From Serpula lacrymans var. lacrymans S7.9 (lineage: Eukaryota; Basidiomycota; Agaricomycetes; Boletales; Serpulaceae), in NCBI RefSeq assembly GCF_000218685.1, contig NW_006763297.1, forward strand, positions 372,001-436,000: a stretch of 64,000 nt of DNA. Direction: 5' to 3'. The notes under the pieces were generated by a model. The model did no database searches. It saw only the letters and a list, made by a program, of their open reading frames with translations, and was not told the DNA's origin. Shown in pieces: positions 25,542-38,300 of the stretch; positions within the stretch are counted from its first letter, which is position 1; every line of letters starts with the position of its first letter. A program made the translations under genes and the position numbers.

Positions 25542-26170
25542 CGTCGTGGTGGAAGAGAGAAAATGGGCGTCGAGGAGCCGTAAAAGATGTAAAGTGGTTC
25601 TGGGAAAGAAACACGTTGAGTTGGCAGGACTATCGCCTCAAAGCTCGATGGCAAGCAAGCACCGAAAGCTATAGGAGTCTTGCCATATCCATATCCGGAT
25701 TATACAGAAAATAATCATTTACAAGATTTCGAGATCGATGTCAATTTTCCATCATGATAATCATCCATATGCTCATATTGATTGGCTCCATGCCTCTGCA
25801 AGCTGCAACCCCACTCAAGCTGAACGTTCCCCAAACGCTACATGATATGGCAATATCATGATCTACTATCTTAGCGCAAGGACCTACTGTAAAAATATCA
25901 CACGTGACTCGGATTATCCCCCTAGAAAGCAGTTAGGAAACACCAAGTAAATATTATTATACCTTCTGCAGACTAAGCACTCAGAGCAAGTTTAGTCCTG
26001 TTATAATTATTTGCCGTCAAAACTCTCAGGATAAGGTCAGACCATTAGTGGTATGATTGAAAACTGGAAAGAACAGAGACATTACACCTGTAGAAACAAT
26101 TATTCCGATCCAATAATCCGAAAATCGAGCAACTGAGCACTTGTCTAGCAACACCCAGATATGACCACAA
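25542..26170. other. Intergenic, promoter side of the PRMT gene
   Basis: About 630 bp between the start of the PRMT gene and the stop of the CCDC25-like gene, both on the minus strand. No gene or clear site seen. Confidence 0.45.
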
Positions 26171-27218
26171 TTACATGAAATCTTCTTCCAAATCCTTGCC
26201 TGTCTTTCTTTCACCCTCCTCAGGCTCCACCTCGACGTTGAACAAGGAATCATACGACCGCGCTTCTTTTTCAGCCGCTCTGGCCTGGGCCAATTCCGCA
26301 TCTGCTTTTTTCTAGTCTCCATCTATCAGTCGCTAGCAACACTAAGAATAGAGTCCTTCACATGCCTTTTGAGCAGCTATTATCCTTTTTTCTGCGTTCT
26401 CCTTTTTGATACGCTCTACCCGTTCTTGCTCGTGGTCTACTTCCTTCTCGACCTTTGTCTTGTTCAGCCGGTTGACTATAGCGTTTTCTCGTTTAGCTAC
26501 GTGAACTATACAACTAGTTCAGTCTAGCCATGAAGGCAGAATAAACAGAATGTAATACCTCTCTTGACCTTCATAAGAGTAACTAACGAGTTATATATCA
26601 CTTAGTTTGGGATAGAGATGGTTTGGTAAACGTACGCGTTTATCACTGTGAAAGGCAACTTGGCCGACGGCCATGTCTCCCGTTTTCTAAGACATTATCT
26701 CAGTGGACTGGGTGCATCGGATTTAGCTGATATCGTATGTCGTGCACACCTTGAGGTTACCGCCTGGAGTATAGATAATCGTAAGGTTGTCCTTTTTGTT
26801 ACCTGAGTGAAAGGCTTTTTCAAGAGCATGCGTTACCTCAGGGAGAATACACAAACCCTCGATAGAATTGGCCTTGACCAGTTGGGCACAGTCTATGAGT
26901 ATAGCTTCTGGGATCTTCTCAAATTCCATATCGACGGGCATACGCAAGTAAACATGGGCAGAAGACAGCTTGTCGACGTGGAACCATATATCTTGTGGCC
27001 ATGCATATTTGATGAGGTCTTCGTCTGTGACCGCGATTAATATTCAATCGCGTTGCAGGTAAAGATTGGGTTGGCATACTCTCAACCTTGTCCTTCCCCA
27101 TGTAAATTGTCACCGGTGGTTTGTCAACGATAGCTTGGTGGATGGGAATCAACATATTGTATACAAGTTATACACCGTAATAATGCTATTTACCTGCGGA
27201 TGTGAAGAAAAGCACCAT
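26171..27218 (-). CDS. CCDC25/Jlp2 homologue (NFACT-R domain protein)
   Basis: Small eukaryotic protein with an NFACT-R (DUF814) domain and a charged coiled-coil tail. The spliced start is [20 protein letters not shown], then [20 protein letters not shown] and [19 protein letters not shown]. After these come [10 protein letters not shown] and [15 protein letters not shown]. The tail ([20 protein letters not shown], then [10 protein letters not shown]) ends [11 protein letters not shown] at a TAA at 26171-26173. The ATG at 27216-27218 is chosen because Jlp2/CCDC25 proteins begin MV-hydrophobic-FTS and the first intron follows directly. A frame open further upstream is not needed. Function in fungi is poorly known; human CCDC25 is described as a DNA sensor at the cell surface. 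Confidence 0.88.
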
Positions 27219-27556
27219 TGCGATCCAAACTGATAGTTGCTGAGACCGCAAGCGCCTAATGGGAAATACCACACAAAAGTGGGCGCTTGTTACCGAGGCG
27301 TGGGATAGCGGGTGCAACTCCGCTTTCCTTTTCGGCGTCGAACCAAACGACGTCCAGCACCCTTCATTCTCTAATTGCTGTTTGCTCATCGTTGCTTGCA
27401 TTGTACACTAAAAAACTTTGATATTTGTAGGAAACACATTATTATCTTTTGAAATTTCATGCTAATGATCACTCAGAATCAGAGCTCCATTTTTACCGCC
27501 TTCTGTTCCGATTTATCTCACCCAAACCTCAAAAGTTAGCGCATAGCGAAGACAAT
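27219..27556. promoter_or_regulatory. Divergent promoter region, CCDC25-like / RBM25
   Basis: About 340 bp between divergent start codons; must serve both genes. No assignable element. Confidence 0.45.
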
Positions 27557-29867
27557 ATGCAACCTTTACCAAACCGGTTAGGACTTGGTCTGCGTCCACC
27601 TTTGCCGTCTTATGGCCAAGGGCCCTCAATGTCGGCTCTCGCACAGCAGCAACAAATGCTTCATCAGAACTTTGTACCTCCGCAAGCGCAGAAACTGACA
27701 ACTTTGTTTGTCGGTTCGATATCGGGAGGCATAACAGATGCATTTCTTAATCGGCTTCTTACGGTATGTGGTTTTGTCTGTCAGGTATTCGTGCACTGAA
27801 GATTCCTGTATATAGGCATGCGGGCCTGTCAAGTCTTTCAAGCGCCTGATTACACCTGCTAATAAACCACAAGGTTTTGGATTTGCTGAATATGAAGAGC
27901 CAGATGCCGCTTTACGTTGTCTAAATCTTTTGCAAAGCGTAGAGCTGCCCGCATTGGAGGATGGTTGTGCGAACAAGAAGTTACTGGTGCGTCCCAATTA
28001 TTATTTATTGCTCACTACAAGCCTACGTCGAGAAACTCTCAGATCAAAGCGGACGAAAAGACAAGAATGTTTTTAGATGCATATCAAGCCCAGCGGATGA
28101 AAACAGACGTACAACTTACCTTTGTTTTCTCTTGGCGTCCTGCTGACTTCCTTTCCATTTCAGACTGACGATTTATTAATGCAACAGTCGAAAGCTAAAG
28201 TTGACGAACTCGTAGCAGAAATCAATCGTGCTTCTCAAGATGCAGCAAATAGTGGTCTGATCGACAAGGAGAAGTATGTTATACCGCCACATTTGCACGA
28301 TTTGCAAGAAGCCGATCTTCCCGAAACGCAGCGTGGTCTTGTTATTTCTGAAATTGCCCAGTTTCGTGAACGTGCAGCCAAAAGAGAAAGAGAAAAAATG
28401 AGAGACGTGCGCGAGAATATACCTGTCGTGGGTGCGCCTAGTGGACCGAAAGTTAGGGAGTGGGGAAAGCCGCAGCCTCAGTCACCTGCTCAGGGGTCTC
28501 CTCAGCCTGGTAAGAGTGGCCCACAGGGCCACGGAAAGGGAGCACAAGGATATAGTAAACCTGTCGGATTTGTGAAAGCCGAGGATAGTGGCGCAGCAAC
28601 GGGTGCATTGTCTGGTGAACGCCAAGTACCTGGTAAAGGAGGAAAGACAGATGAGGAATTGGAGTCTGATCGGAAAGAGGCGAGACGGCGCGACGAGGAA
28701 GTTTCTTTTAGAGACGTGAGTCTTCATTTTGATGGGTTTACTGTTTAGATCTGCCACAGAGAGCTATGCTAACAACTTCGAATATGGGGTTGATTTGGTA
28801 GCGAGAGCGTCGTTATGAGCCTCGAGAGCGAGCTCGTATACAAACTCTTGAACGTTCTATAGCTCGCCAGTCCGCAATGAAGGAGGCCGAAGAACGAGAT
28901 CGGATTGAGATGCGATCGCGTTTGGATGTATGGGACGACGACGAAAGTGATGAGCTGTTTTATGTTGATCGGTATGCATATCTTACCTGTACATTGCTTG
29001 CGTTTTTTTATTATTGAATTACATCTTTCCCAACAGCGTTCGCTGGCGTCAATCTCGTGTTCGGCGGCTGGCTGCTGAAGAGGCTGCTGACAGTGAATCT
29101 CGGTTATATGAAGAGCGAGAAACTGAGAATCTACGACTGGAGTCGGAGAAGTTCCTTGCTAGACAGATGGAAGATATGCAGGCTTTAGCTGAAGAGCAAC
29201 GCAAGGCTGGAATGTTACTGGATGATGGTGCTCCGGTGAAACTCAACATGTCGTTAACTACTGCTCCGATCAAGCAGGAGCCCTCTGGAAAAGAGAGCAA
29301 GGCGACGTTGTTCGGTCAGGAGGAGGAGGAGGAGGAAGATATCAAGAAACGGAAGGTTCCCCTTGTCAAGCTTGATTTCAGTGCTGCAGAAGGAGAGAAG
29401 GCGAAGGAGCGGGTGGTCAAGATTAAGGAGTCTGTACCGCACGATAAAGAGACCCTGTTCAAAGCGAAAGTTAGATGGGATGGTTTATCTGATGTGAGTT
29501 TGCCCCTTATATTTCGAGATTAGCGCGCAACTAACGTCTTGTTGATCAGATGATGATTGATCGAAAGTTCGAACCTTTGGTTAAACGTCAAATGGTCAAG
29601 TACCTCGGCGAACTGGAGGACGATGATCTAATTATGTTTGTACTGGAACATCTGAAAGACCACAAAGGTCCACAAAAGCTTGTCGAGGGGCTCGAGCCTG
29701 TATGTCTGTTCGTACTTTTGCAACTTCTTATCTAAGCTCAGTGCCTTTCTTGATAGGTGTTGGAGGAAGAAGCAGGAGAGTTCGCCATCAGCGTTTGGAG
29801 ACAAGTCATCTTCGAGAGCATGGCGTATGGTGAAGGCCTACACACCGAAAAACTGATGGTCGACTGA
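27557..29867 (+). CDS. RBM25-like splicing factor (RRM + PWI)
   Basis: Nuclear U1-associated RNA-binding protein expected to influence splice-site choice. The RRM begins LTTLFVGSISGGITDAFLNR (RNP2, about 27700) and continues after an intron with KSFKRLITP and KPQGFGFAEYEEPDAA (RNP1, about 27870). The middle is rich in Arg/Glu (RERRYEPRERARIQTLERS), typical of RBM25. The C-terminal PWI domain reads MIDRKFEPLVKRQMVKYLGE, then MFVLEHLKDHKGPQKLVEGL, and ends at TGA 29865-29867. About seven introns are needed. The ATG at 27557 (MQPLPNRLGLG) is preferred over the longer open frame from 27449, which looks like 5' UTR. Confidence 0.9.
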
Positions 29868-31346
29868 GAGGCTGCGGCAATGAAAGGACTTGATTACTGA
29901 TGGTACCTCTGCTCATGAAGGAGGGGGCAGGTGCGTTGTGTAGCATTATGTTTATATCCGCTGAGATGTACGAATCTTTCGTGATGAGCGTCAACGTTCT
30001 TCTGGCATGGTGGTGGTGCTCTTGGAGGAAGGCGTTACTGTGAAGCTGCAGTCGTGAGTTCACCTTTAGATCATCCTTGTAGCGAAATTACTTCTCCTTG
30101 TGCTTGAGCGCTATTATTCTATACATCGATATTCGATCTAGAAAGGTGGATGTCCTTTGAGACAGTCTAGTCAGTCTTCGCGTGGACTGATACTACTCAC
30201 CGGTCAGTCTTCATTGTTCCTGAGCCTTATGCCTAACCTGTATCCCTGGAGCGGTGATATTTCCGCGTAATCATCTATAGGCTGAATCAGAACTACTCTT
30301 ACCCTCTATTGTTTTTGGCAAAGTTCAGGTAGGTACTGTAATCGATTGCATCAAATTCCCTTGCTTGGTATGCCTGCATAGTTGCAAAAATGCATCTCAT
30401 CCAGGAACATGCGGTGAAATTTTCATTATTCCTTTACGTTGTTAGCTGACACTTTTGATGGTGAATTTCCTGTTGGATCCTGAGTTTCGTCTTGCGTTCA
30501 CAGGAACGTAATGTCTAGACGCCTGTCCAGCAAGACCACATGGTCGCTGGATTCATATTCATTCGTGGGGTCGGTTTCATTTGTGGCGTTATCAACGATC
30601 GAGATTTGGTGCCCCAGCATACTAAACAGGCCAAGCACAACCCATTATCTCTACGCTGGTGTTTCGAGTAGCCGACGTTCTGGTGCATGGACCATCCACA
30701 GTTCATTCACATGACTCTCAAAGAGCTTCTCGGCGCTGAGTCGGTATCTTTCTTGTTAGGCAACCATATATGTGGTATGTATTGAATCTATTGCATATAT
30801 GATCCGACGACATCGTCTCCAAGCACTGAGACGTATGTATGCCAGTGGCATCAATTTATGACGTTGAGATGTTCAATAGCCTGCCACTGTTTTTCCCCAC
30901 ACGAGTCGTGTAGACCGAAAATAACAGTGGTAAAGGGCATCCGCCTGACAGTCATATATATATGTACTTTTATTCAGGTGTTTGATCATGAGCGGTTATC
31001 GATGCGTTTACAGCTTGTGCAGCTATTCTCAACTGGCGTGATATTTTTCGTATACGTATAATACATATCAGGAGACCTCGGCAAAGGTCGAAAGGCGTTG
31101 CCAGTCTTTCTCAATGTGCCTCCTGTCACTTTCCAGACATGTCTGATTGATCGCTATTTGCGGGATACCGGTCATTCCATTATGAACCTAGCAGCTGCCT
31201 ATAAAACCTGTTATGAAGACTCGGAAGGTCTAAACTGACGCCCATCCCCACTCATCTCCGCTTTCCAGTCTTCCTTTCCTTGCGTTTTTATTCTCCTCTG
31301 TTGGTAGTCGTCTTTTTGGTTGTTTCAGAGGGAACGAGAGCGCGTT
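29868..31346. other. Intergenic, no supported gene
   Basis: About 1.5 kb between RBM25 and the trehalase gene. Only short frames without family resemblance. It contains the trehalase promoter; no motif assigned. Confidence 0.45.
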
Positions 31347-34254
31347 ATGTTGACGAAGAGGCTACATTTGGCTGCGTTAGCTGGCCTTGCTCACTGGCAT
31401 GGTGTACTGGCAGCACCGTCGGGGACTGCGACTGCACCATTCACTGTCCAGACTGGAGTGCCAACCCTGACATTCTCGACGTCGGTCCCAAGTCCCTCAG
31501 CTTCATTGGGTGCTACTTTGCCATCTCAGGTCGCTTTGCCTCCTAGTCAATGGTGGTGCATAGGTCAAATCTTCTGCGCCGGTTCAGTACGCACACGCAC
31601 ATCTTATTTCATTTACGTTGGCCTTACTGGTATTTCTATAGCTTTTGCAGACTGTGAATGTCGCCCAGCTATATCCAGACCCTAAGACATTCGTGGACAA
31701 GCCAACAAAGAAATCGTCTCAACAGGTCCTCTCGGATTTTGGCGCGTTCAATGTGTCTACTGTAACTGAGGGTGATCTTGTCAATTTTGTTGACAACGAT
31801 TTCTCGGGAGAAGGGCTTGAACTCGAAGGAATTGCTTTGCAGGGTTTCAACGCTAATCCTCCATTCTTAAACAACGTCTCGGATCCTTTGCTCAGGTCTT
31901 TTGCTCAAATTGTCAATAGCTATTGGACGCAGCTAGCCAGGTCCACTAATTATTCTTCTACCTGTGATGATTATCCTGGTGGCCAATGCGAAGGCTCTTT
32001 TATCCCGTTGAACCACAGCTTCGTCATACCCGGCGGGCGATTCAGAGAGCAATGTAAGTATACTCATAAGATGAAACATCGTGAAATGTCTCATTTTTGC
32101 CGCGTTCTTGCAGATTATTGGGACAGTTATTGGATCATTCAAGGTCTAATTCAATCACAACTGTATGAATCAATCAATGGCACGCTCCAAAATTTTATGG
32201 ACGAGATTGAGACTTTTGGTTTCATACCTAACGGTGGAAGGATTTACTGTGAGCATTATCGATAAACTGGCGAACGCAATTGGATCGACTGATAAGTTTT
32301 GTAGACTTGAATCGTTCGCAGCCGCCGTTGTTCATTCATGTGGGCACTTTCCCTAATATCAGATATATCAGTTCTGATATTCGTAATAGATGCTCTATGA
32401 TTACGTTACGGCTACTAACGATAGCTCGATTCTAGAACGCGCCCTTCCTCTTGCTGAGGTATGTAGTCATGAGGATTCGACGGAGATTGGCTTCATCTCA
32501 ATCATTGGTCCAGGTCGAACTTACTTGGTGGCAAAACAACCGCACCAGTGAAGTCACGAGTCCATTCACTGGTCAGACGTACGCGATGGCGAGATATGCA
32601 GTGACCAATACAGCGCCTCGTCCCGAGTCGTACCTGACTGGTACGTTGCCTTTGTAATATGGTATACATATAAGCCATCGATTCACTCGCATTCGTCGAT
32701 ATCTTTAGACTATCTCACGGCAAATGACCCTACTCTCACGACTCCCTTGACCGAAGAACAGCGAGCTGACCTTTATGGCGAGCTTGCTAGCGGCGCAGAG
32801 ACCGGATGGGATTATACTGCACGATTTGAATCCATCCCGGCGCTCGGTAACCCTGGACTTCGGTCTTTGAACGTCAGCAACAACATTCCTGTGTGTCTTA
32901 ATAGTATTCTTTGTACGTCTTCGTCTTCGCCTTCTTTGGTCTCGCAAGCTCTAACCGTCTTAACGCCACTCTGTTTCATACCATACAGACAAGGCCCATA
33001 TACTTCTGGCTGACCTTTACGGAAGCTCAAACGCGTCCGCAGCGGCAACCCATCTTCAAGTGGCAGCGGGCATACGTGCTGGCATCCTTGACTTGTTTTG
33101 GAATTCCACAAAACTTGCCTTCTATGATTTCAATCTTACTTCTAATGCACGCAACGACATTTTCACGGCTGCTACGTTCTATCCTCTGTGGAATGGTATC
33201 ATCCCCGATGAAGTCCTTAGTTCACAAGAAAATGCCTTTGGCTTCTTCGCGTCTTTGAATATGGTGTTCAACAGGTACAATGGAACCTTCCCTACTACAT
33301 TCATCGACTATACAGGTTTGCAGTGGTGAGAATTTTGTTTAACTTTTGCAATTTCCAGCGAGTGACAATACTTACTTCAACAGGGATGCTCCTAACACCT
33401 GGCCTCCTCATCAATATATTGCGCTCCAAGCGCTCCGTGCACTCCCATCCAACCTTACTAGCAACCCTCTTCCCACACCACCCTCAAATGAATCGGCCTA
33501 TAGTCTAGTTCCTGTAGGTCAACTCGCGCTCACCGAAGCTCAACTTCCTGGGCAGCCTCTACGTGGTCCTCAGGCGAACCAGAATGTTACCCAGACTGGC
33601 CCAGGGGCGGATTTGAACGCGCTCAATGGAACCGTTGTCAATGGGGGTAATGCCACTGCAGGGGAAGGCTGGAACCACGTTCTTCAACGTGAGTTGGCCA
33701 ATAGGTTCTTCACTAGTGCGCTCTGCAGCTGGTTAGTACTATATCCTCACCTTGTGGCAAAAAATCAGACCTGATTCTTCTCCTTGTCAGGCACGCTACC
33801 GGCGGATCAATCCCCGGATACTTACCCCAGCTCTCTCCTGCTGAACTGAATGTGACAAACAGCATCGGAAACACTGGCAACGTACGTATCAGTTCAATAG
33901 TATACACTAAACTACTATCAATTTACCATTGACATACTTGTTAGATGTTCGAGAAGTTCTCTAACTTGAATGTCGACTCGTCTGGATTTGGTGGGGAATA
34001 TACAGTTCAAGTATGTATCTCTCAGTACTATTGAATTAGGATACGATGTTTAACCACATCTCTAGGCTGGATTTGGTTGGACTAACGGTGCTGTGCTCTG
34101 GGTCGCCGCCACGTATGGAGACTTGTTGGTCGCACCCGAGTGCCCACCTCTTTTGTACACCAGCACCAATGCTGCTACTGGCTTGAGATCATCTTCAGCT
34201 GCAGTATTATTGGCTGTAGTAGTTTCCCTTCTCTTCCATTCCCTGCTTTCTTGA
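31347..34254 (+). CDS. GH37 trehalase, secreted, probable GPI anchor
   Basis: Hydrolyses alpha,alpha-trehalose to two glucose. The N-terminus has a signal peptide (RLHLAALAGLAHWHGVLAA). Conserved segments are TVNVAQLYPDPKTFVDKP, then trehalase signature 1 as PGGRFREQ joined across an intron to YYWDSYWIIQGLI (about 32030-32150). Signature 2 is QW/DAPNTWPPHQYIALQAL, also split by an intron (about 33325-33430). GFGWTNGAVLW follows near 34070. Many N-x-S/T sites are present. The C-terminus (about 34160-34254) has small residues, then a spacer, then a hydrophobic stretch VLLAVVVSLLFHSLLS to the stop, the pattern of a GPI-attachment signal. About a dozen introns; no break seen. A CACTA transposon begins 106 bp after the stop. 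Confidence 0.92.
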
Positions 34255-34357
34255 GGATAAAGGTTGATAGCTCGAAAAGTGTTTTTTGTAATCTGTACAC
34301 ATTTAATGTTGTTAATCTTTTTTTTGAACACCTGTTTTGAATATACTGATGAAGAGG

Positions 34358-34360
34358 TCT
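34358..34360. repeat. Target-site duplication TCT, left
   Basis: TCT immediately precedes the CACTG terminus; the same TCT follows the opposite terminus at 52651-52653. A 3-bp duplication is usual for CACTA elements. The chance match is 1 in 64. Confidence 0.8.
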
Positions 34361-34877
34361 CACTGCGAGCAATGGCCGAAATCCCCCGTTGCGACAGACA
34401 CGTGCCAGCCCACGGCATGGAAAAAAGTCGCGCTGATGCCACAAGGTGCGCCAGAGGTGAGGGTGTTAAAATTTACCATGTACGCTACACTTGTCAATCA
34501 TAGCTGTAAAAATCAAGATGCTGATGTGTGAGACCATTTCATGGAAGGCCAGCAATATTCTATGTGGTGTCCGACTTTCAGCCAAGGTGTCATAGCCGTC
34601 ATTATCCACATATTCAAGATATGTTTACTATGATGGCAGAGCGCCAAATATATGACTGTCGCACACCGTGAAATGCCACTAACCAGTTTTATGTACTCGC
34701 TTTGTATAGCTTTGATTTGTGAAGGCTGACACTGGCCTGGCCACATCATCAGCACCGCTGTGGTTTTCTTTATAGAGCCACCACTGTCGCACACTGCAAT
34801 AGTCAAACCAGCAATTACATGACCTCACACTTCTCTTTATTGTAACAGAGCCTCGAATAGCAGCCTTTTCAGCCCTT
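34361..34877 (+). repeat. Left terminal inverted repeat, 517 bp
   Basis: Reads CACTGCGAGCAATGGCCGAA inward. It matches the reverse complement of 52134-52650 with one difference (G here at 34445, A in the other copy). After 34877 the two ends remain recognisably related but diverged to about 35040. Within it TGTCGCACA occurs at 34657 and 34785. Confidence 0.92.
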
Positions 34878-35094
34878 ACATAGCCTTGTGGGATTTCTCT
34901 TGTGTTGGGCAGTGAAAGGACTCTTTGTGCTAACACAGAGCAGACCTGTGGCAGTTAAACTTTCAACTCTGAAAAAGAAAGCGCTCAATGAGAAAAAAAG
35001 AACTCGAAAACAGAAACAAAAACAGAAACAAAAAAACAATTGAATAAAACCTTGAATAAAACCAAAAGAAACAGAAAAAATATCAGTAAACAAA

Positions 35095-35256
35095 GTAGCT
35101 ACCTGAAATTCCCTTCAAAGACTGCATGACAGTCGGTAGCTACCTGACCTGAAGGAGGTGTGAATCTACTCCGCGAGTCATTGAGTGGTCATTACTTCTC
35201 ATTGTATGGCATGAAAAATCAAAATAAGGTAACTACCAGTAAAGAGGGGTAGCTAC
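35095..35256. repeat. Left subterminal GTAGCTAC palindromes
   Basis: The perfect 8-bp palindrome GTAGCTAC occurs at 35095-35102, 35136-35143 and 35249-35256. It recurs near the right end at 51867 and 51922. CACTA elements usually carry short subterminal repeats that bind the accessory protein; these are candidates. Confidence 0.6.
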
Positions 35257-35319
35257 GGTAGCAACTGGTCTGAACATCTCATTGGAGATTCAATTCATTT
35301 GAATACATCTACAGGTTGT

Positions 35320-38300
35320 CTATGAAACCAAGATCCAAGACTGGAATTCAAGACTAAATAGAATTGAGTCAGAGAGCTTTGAAAGAAAGAAGAGTACGCA
35401 CCCTGTCCAACGATTTCGCAATGATACATTCTTGCCCGATATCCTCAGGTACATATGCTAAGCAACTGAAGTGCGAAACTATATCGCTCAGCTTTAGTAC
35501 ACATGGGTGGGATTTGAAGCGATTGTAATATAATTGGGCACCCAGGTTCTCGAAGGCGAGGAAGGGATCCTTATCCTTGTCTGATGGAGAAAGGCTTTCA
35601 TATTCTTGAACTACAAGAAATGTTTCATCGGTTGAGTGGTCCATGGCTGCAACACGGTGATGTACAAATATCTGGCATATTTGTCCAGCGGTAATGGCTC
35701 CAGCGACTGTCAGAGATTTGAACAGCACAAAGGAGTTCCCGAGAGAACTCTTCGGAATCGAGAATGAAACCCCATCCAATTTCACACTTTTGATGGATTG
35801 AGCCTTGTGATCTAGAAGGTATGTGTTGGTACCCTTGACATCACTATCCCATCGTATAAATTGTAATTGATGTGGTGAAGATCCGGCATTGAGTCTGTCC
35901 AATAAAGCTTTGTATACATCTTCAGATAATTCCATCGAGTAAGCTGTACTAGACGTTGAGGTTGTTTCATAGCTGAGGAAATCGCTGAGAAGGGAGCTGT
36001 TAGGCTCGATGAAAGCTCGGTGAAAAGACTTCATCATCAAATCATAAAGTTCAGTCTGTGGAAATTTGATGCGGGATGCAAATGCCCTTAGATTTGCTCC
36101 TATACAGAAATATTTTAGGAAGCTTTTCTCCATTTCTCCTGAAAATAGCAGGCACATCAGTTTTCATGCACTAGAGTTCTGCGTCCATACGAACCTGGTT
36201 TTTGATTGGAGTTTAGGTCACGAATGATCCCATTGTAGCGCTCAAATGGAAAAGCCCACCAACTGTGGACGGGGCCGAATAATGACAGGCATTCATCAAG
36301 GTGGAGCGAGAGGTGGTGGTTTGGTTGCAGCTGATGGTCGGCAAAGAGCTCACGGAGAGTCTTGAGGTAGCGAGTCATGTGGAAGTTGTATAATGCGATT
36401 CGGGCAGGGGATGTCGAGCGTTTGACAGAGATTTCAACCGCTATTACAAGATCAATGAAGTTATGCAGGAGGAGCTTCTCCTTGTCGGTCGAAGTAGCAC
36501 TCCCCCACATTGGCACGAGAGACAGGACAAGGCTCACAGTACATACAGTACGCCACTGGTCTGCCTTCAGCTTTCCGTGACTGGGACTTCCGAAATTATG
36601 GGGTGGCCGAACCATCCATGACGGGTATGATGTGTTTTTTATATCTGCCTGGATCTTGTTTAGGTGCTCCTTGGAGAGGAGGCAGAACTTGGACACGTCC
36701 GGATGTTCCATTCCTTGCAATACAAAGTTGGTTATTGCATCATTCAGCACTGTTGGTATACAAATATTTCTGCCTGGATTTTCACGGTACTAGGAATGAA
36801 AAGTGTGAAAAGTAGTCAGTAGTGCTCAGATGTCAGCATAAATATGTCTCACCCAGTTTAACAGGGCATTTATATATGCTGTTTTTGTGAACGAACTTCC
36901 CTCTACTACGACTTCATTGAGGATAGCAAATGCCATCACATAGCCTTTACGCAGCTGTTTCAAAGTATTTGATGACAGCTTCTCGATACCTCGTCTACCC
37001 TTCTCGATTTCGATTGCCTGTTGCTCTGGGCTATGAGGTTTCATCTTCTTGGGGTTCTTTTCACCGCTTTTGATATCGATACCCCACACCTGCCTACAGT
37101 GATGCTGAAATTCACCTAAAAACAGGTTATGCATGGCATCTAGCACGGTAAATTTCGTCACATCCCAGTAGGGTAGACAAAGGAGTTCGGACCAACGCAG
37201 ACCCCAGCGAGCAAACACCTTCTCCCTCGCATCCTGCGTCCTAGCGTTTTTCCAATCATCTGCTTGGCGCAGATGATCTTTCCAGCTACGTCTAGGCCAA
37301 GTTGCCTTATTCAAATTGGTTATCTCATTTTCCGGCAGCTGACAAAAAGAGCAAAAGGCTTCGGCACTATAGCTTGCAAAACCGGCTCTTTTGTGTAAGG
37401 CGGGCAAATCACAAATGAGGGGTCCCAAGGCACAACGAACAAGGCGTCCAAACGGTTTTGACCATGTGCGTCCGAGTAAAATACCATGCTCCCAGAGCTG
37501 TGGAAGGTCGTTGACAAGAGGTCGGAGGATATTGTTCATATGATGGAGTTTCGGTTCATGGGGCCCAGGAATCAAGCCAACAAGGTATACATTTTCAAGC
37601 TTGTACTGTAGATGAAAAGGCAAGTTGAGACAAACCATATATATTGCACCTGTGGAATGTACTTTGCCAGCCTTCTTATTGCCATAGGGATTAAACCAGT
37701 CGACAAACAGGCTGAATACGAGATGTGCGGCTCCAGGCGGTTTGACGGCATAAGGTTTACCATCAGGACCTTTGAGTTCATGCAATGCAGTGGCATCCCA
37801 GATATCCCTCCATTCGTCACCAGATGTGGCTGGATCCCACACTGAATCCATGTAAGTCTCAAGATCTGGGCGCGAAAACAAACGGGCCAACCAAGAGGAA
37901 AGAGGTTGGTATGCAAAGACTTTGAAAGGCTTCGGGCCAGCGTCGTTGTTTAATGAAGTACCGCCTACTTTGACTTGTGATGTAAGTAGTGGCTCTCCAC
38001 AAACATCGTCACTCGGAGTCTCGCAATATGTGCAGTGCTGAGGATAGAGTGTAGGTAGTGATTTATCTGGCTTGTAAGTTGAAAAACAAGCAGGACAGCA
38101 AGCGTACTCCACGATATCAGGCGCTAAATCAAATCTATTGAGAGCCGTACGAATATCCTTAGGTAAATCGTCCAATAATTCCAGTTCTTCTTTGGACAAC
38201 TTGCTCGGTAGGCCCTGCGCAGATCGCATAAATGCAAAAGAACCTGCAATAATGACACGTAGAGCCGCCAAAGTGAAGTGAGAATCAGGCCAGGCTATGC

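Noticed and set aside
27240..27330. tRNA-like stretch between the CCDC25-like and RBM25 genes
   Set aside because: No consistent cloverleaf with A and B boxes could be folded by eye.
34513..34806. Identical 97-codon open frame in both terminal repeats (also 52205-52498)
   Set aside because: It is identical only because the terminal repeats are identical; it has no family resemblance and no sign of codon constraint, so I treat it as a chance frame.
34960..35100. A-rich tract (with the T-rich counterpart near 51960) as a poly(A) tail of a retroelement
   Set aside because: It lies at symmetric positions just inside both terminal repeats and is part of the diverged subterminal region of the DNA transposon.
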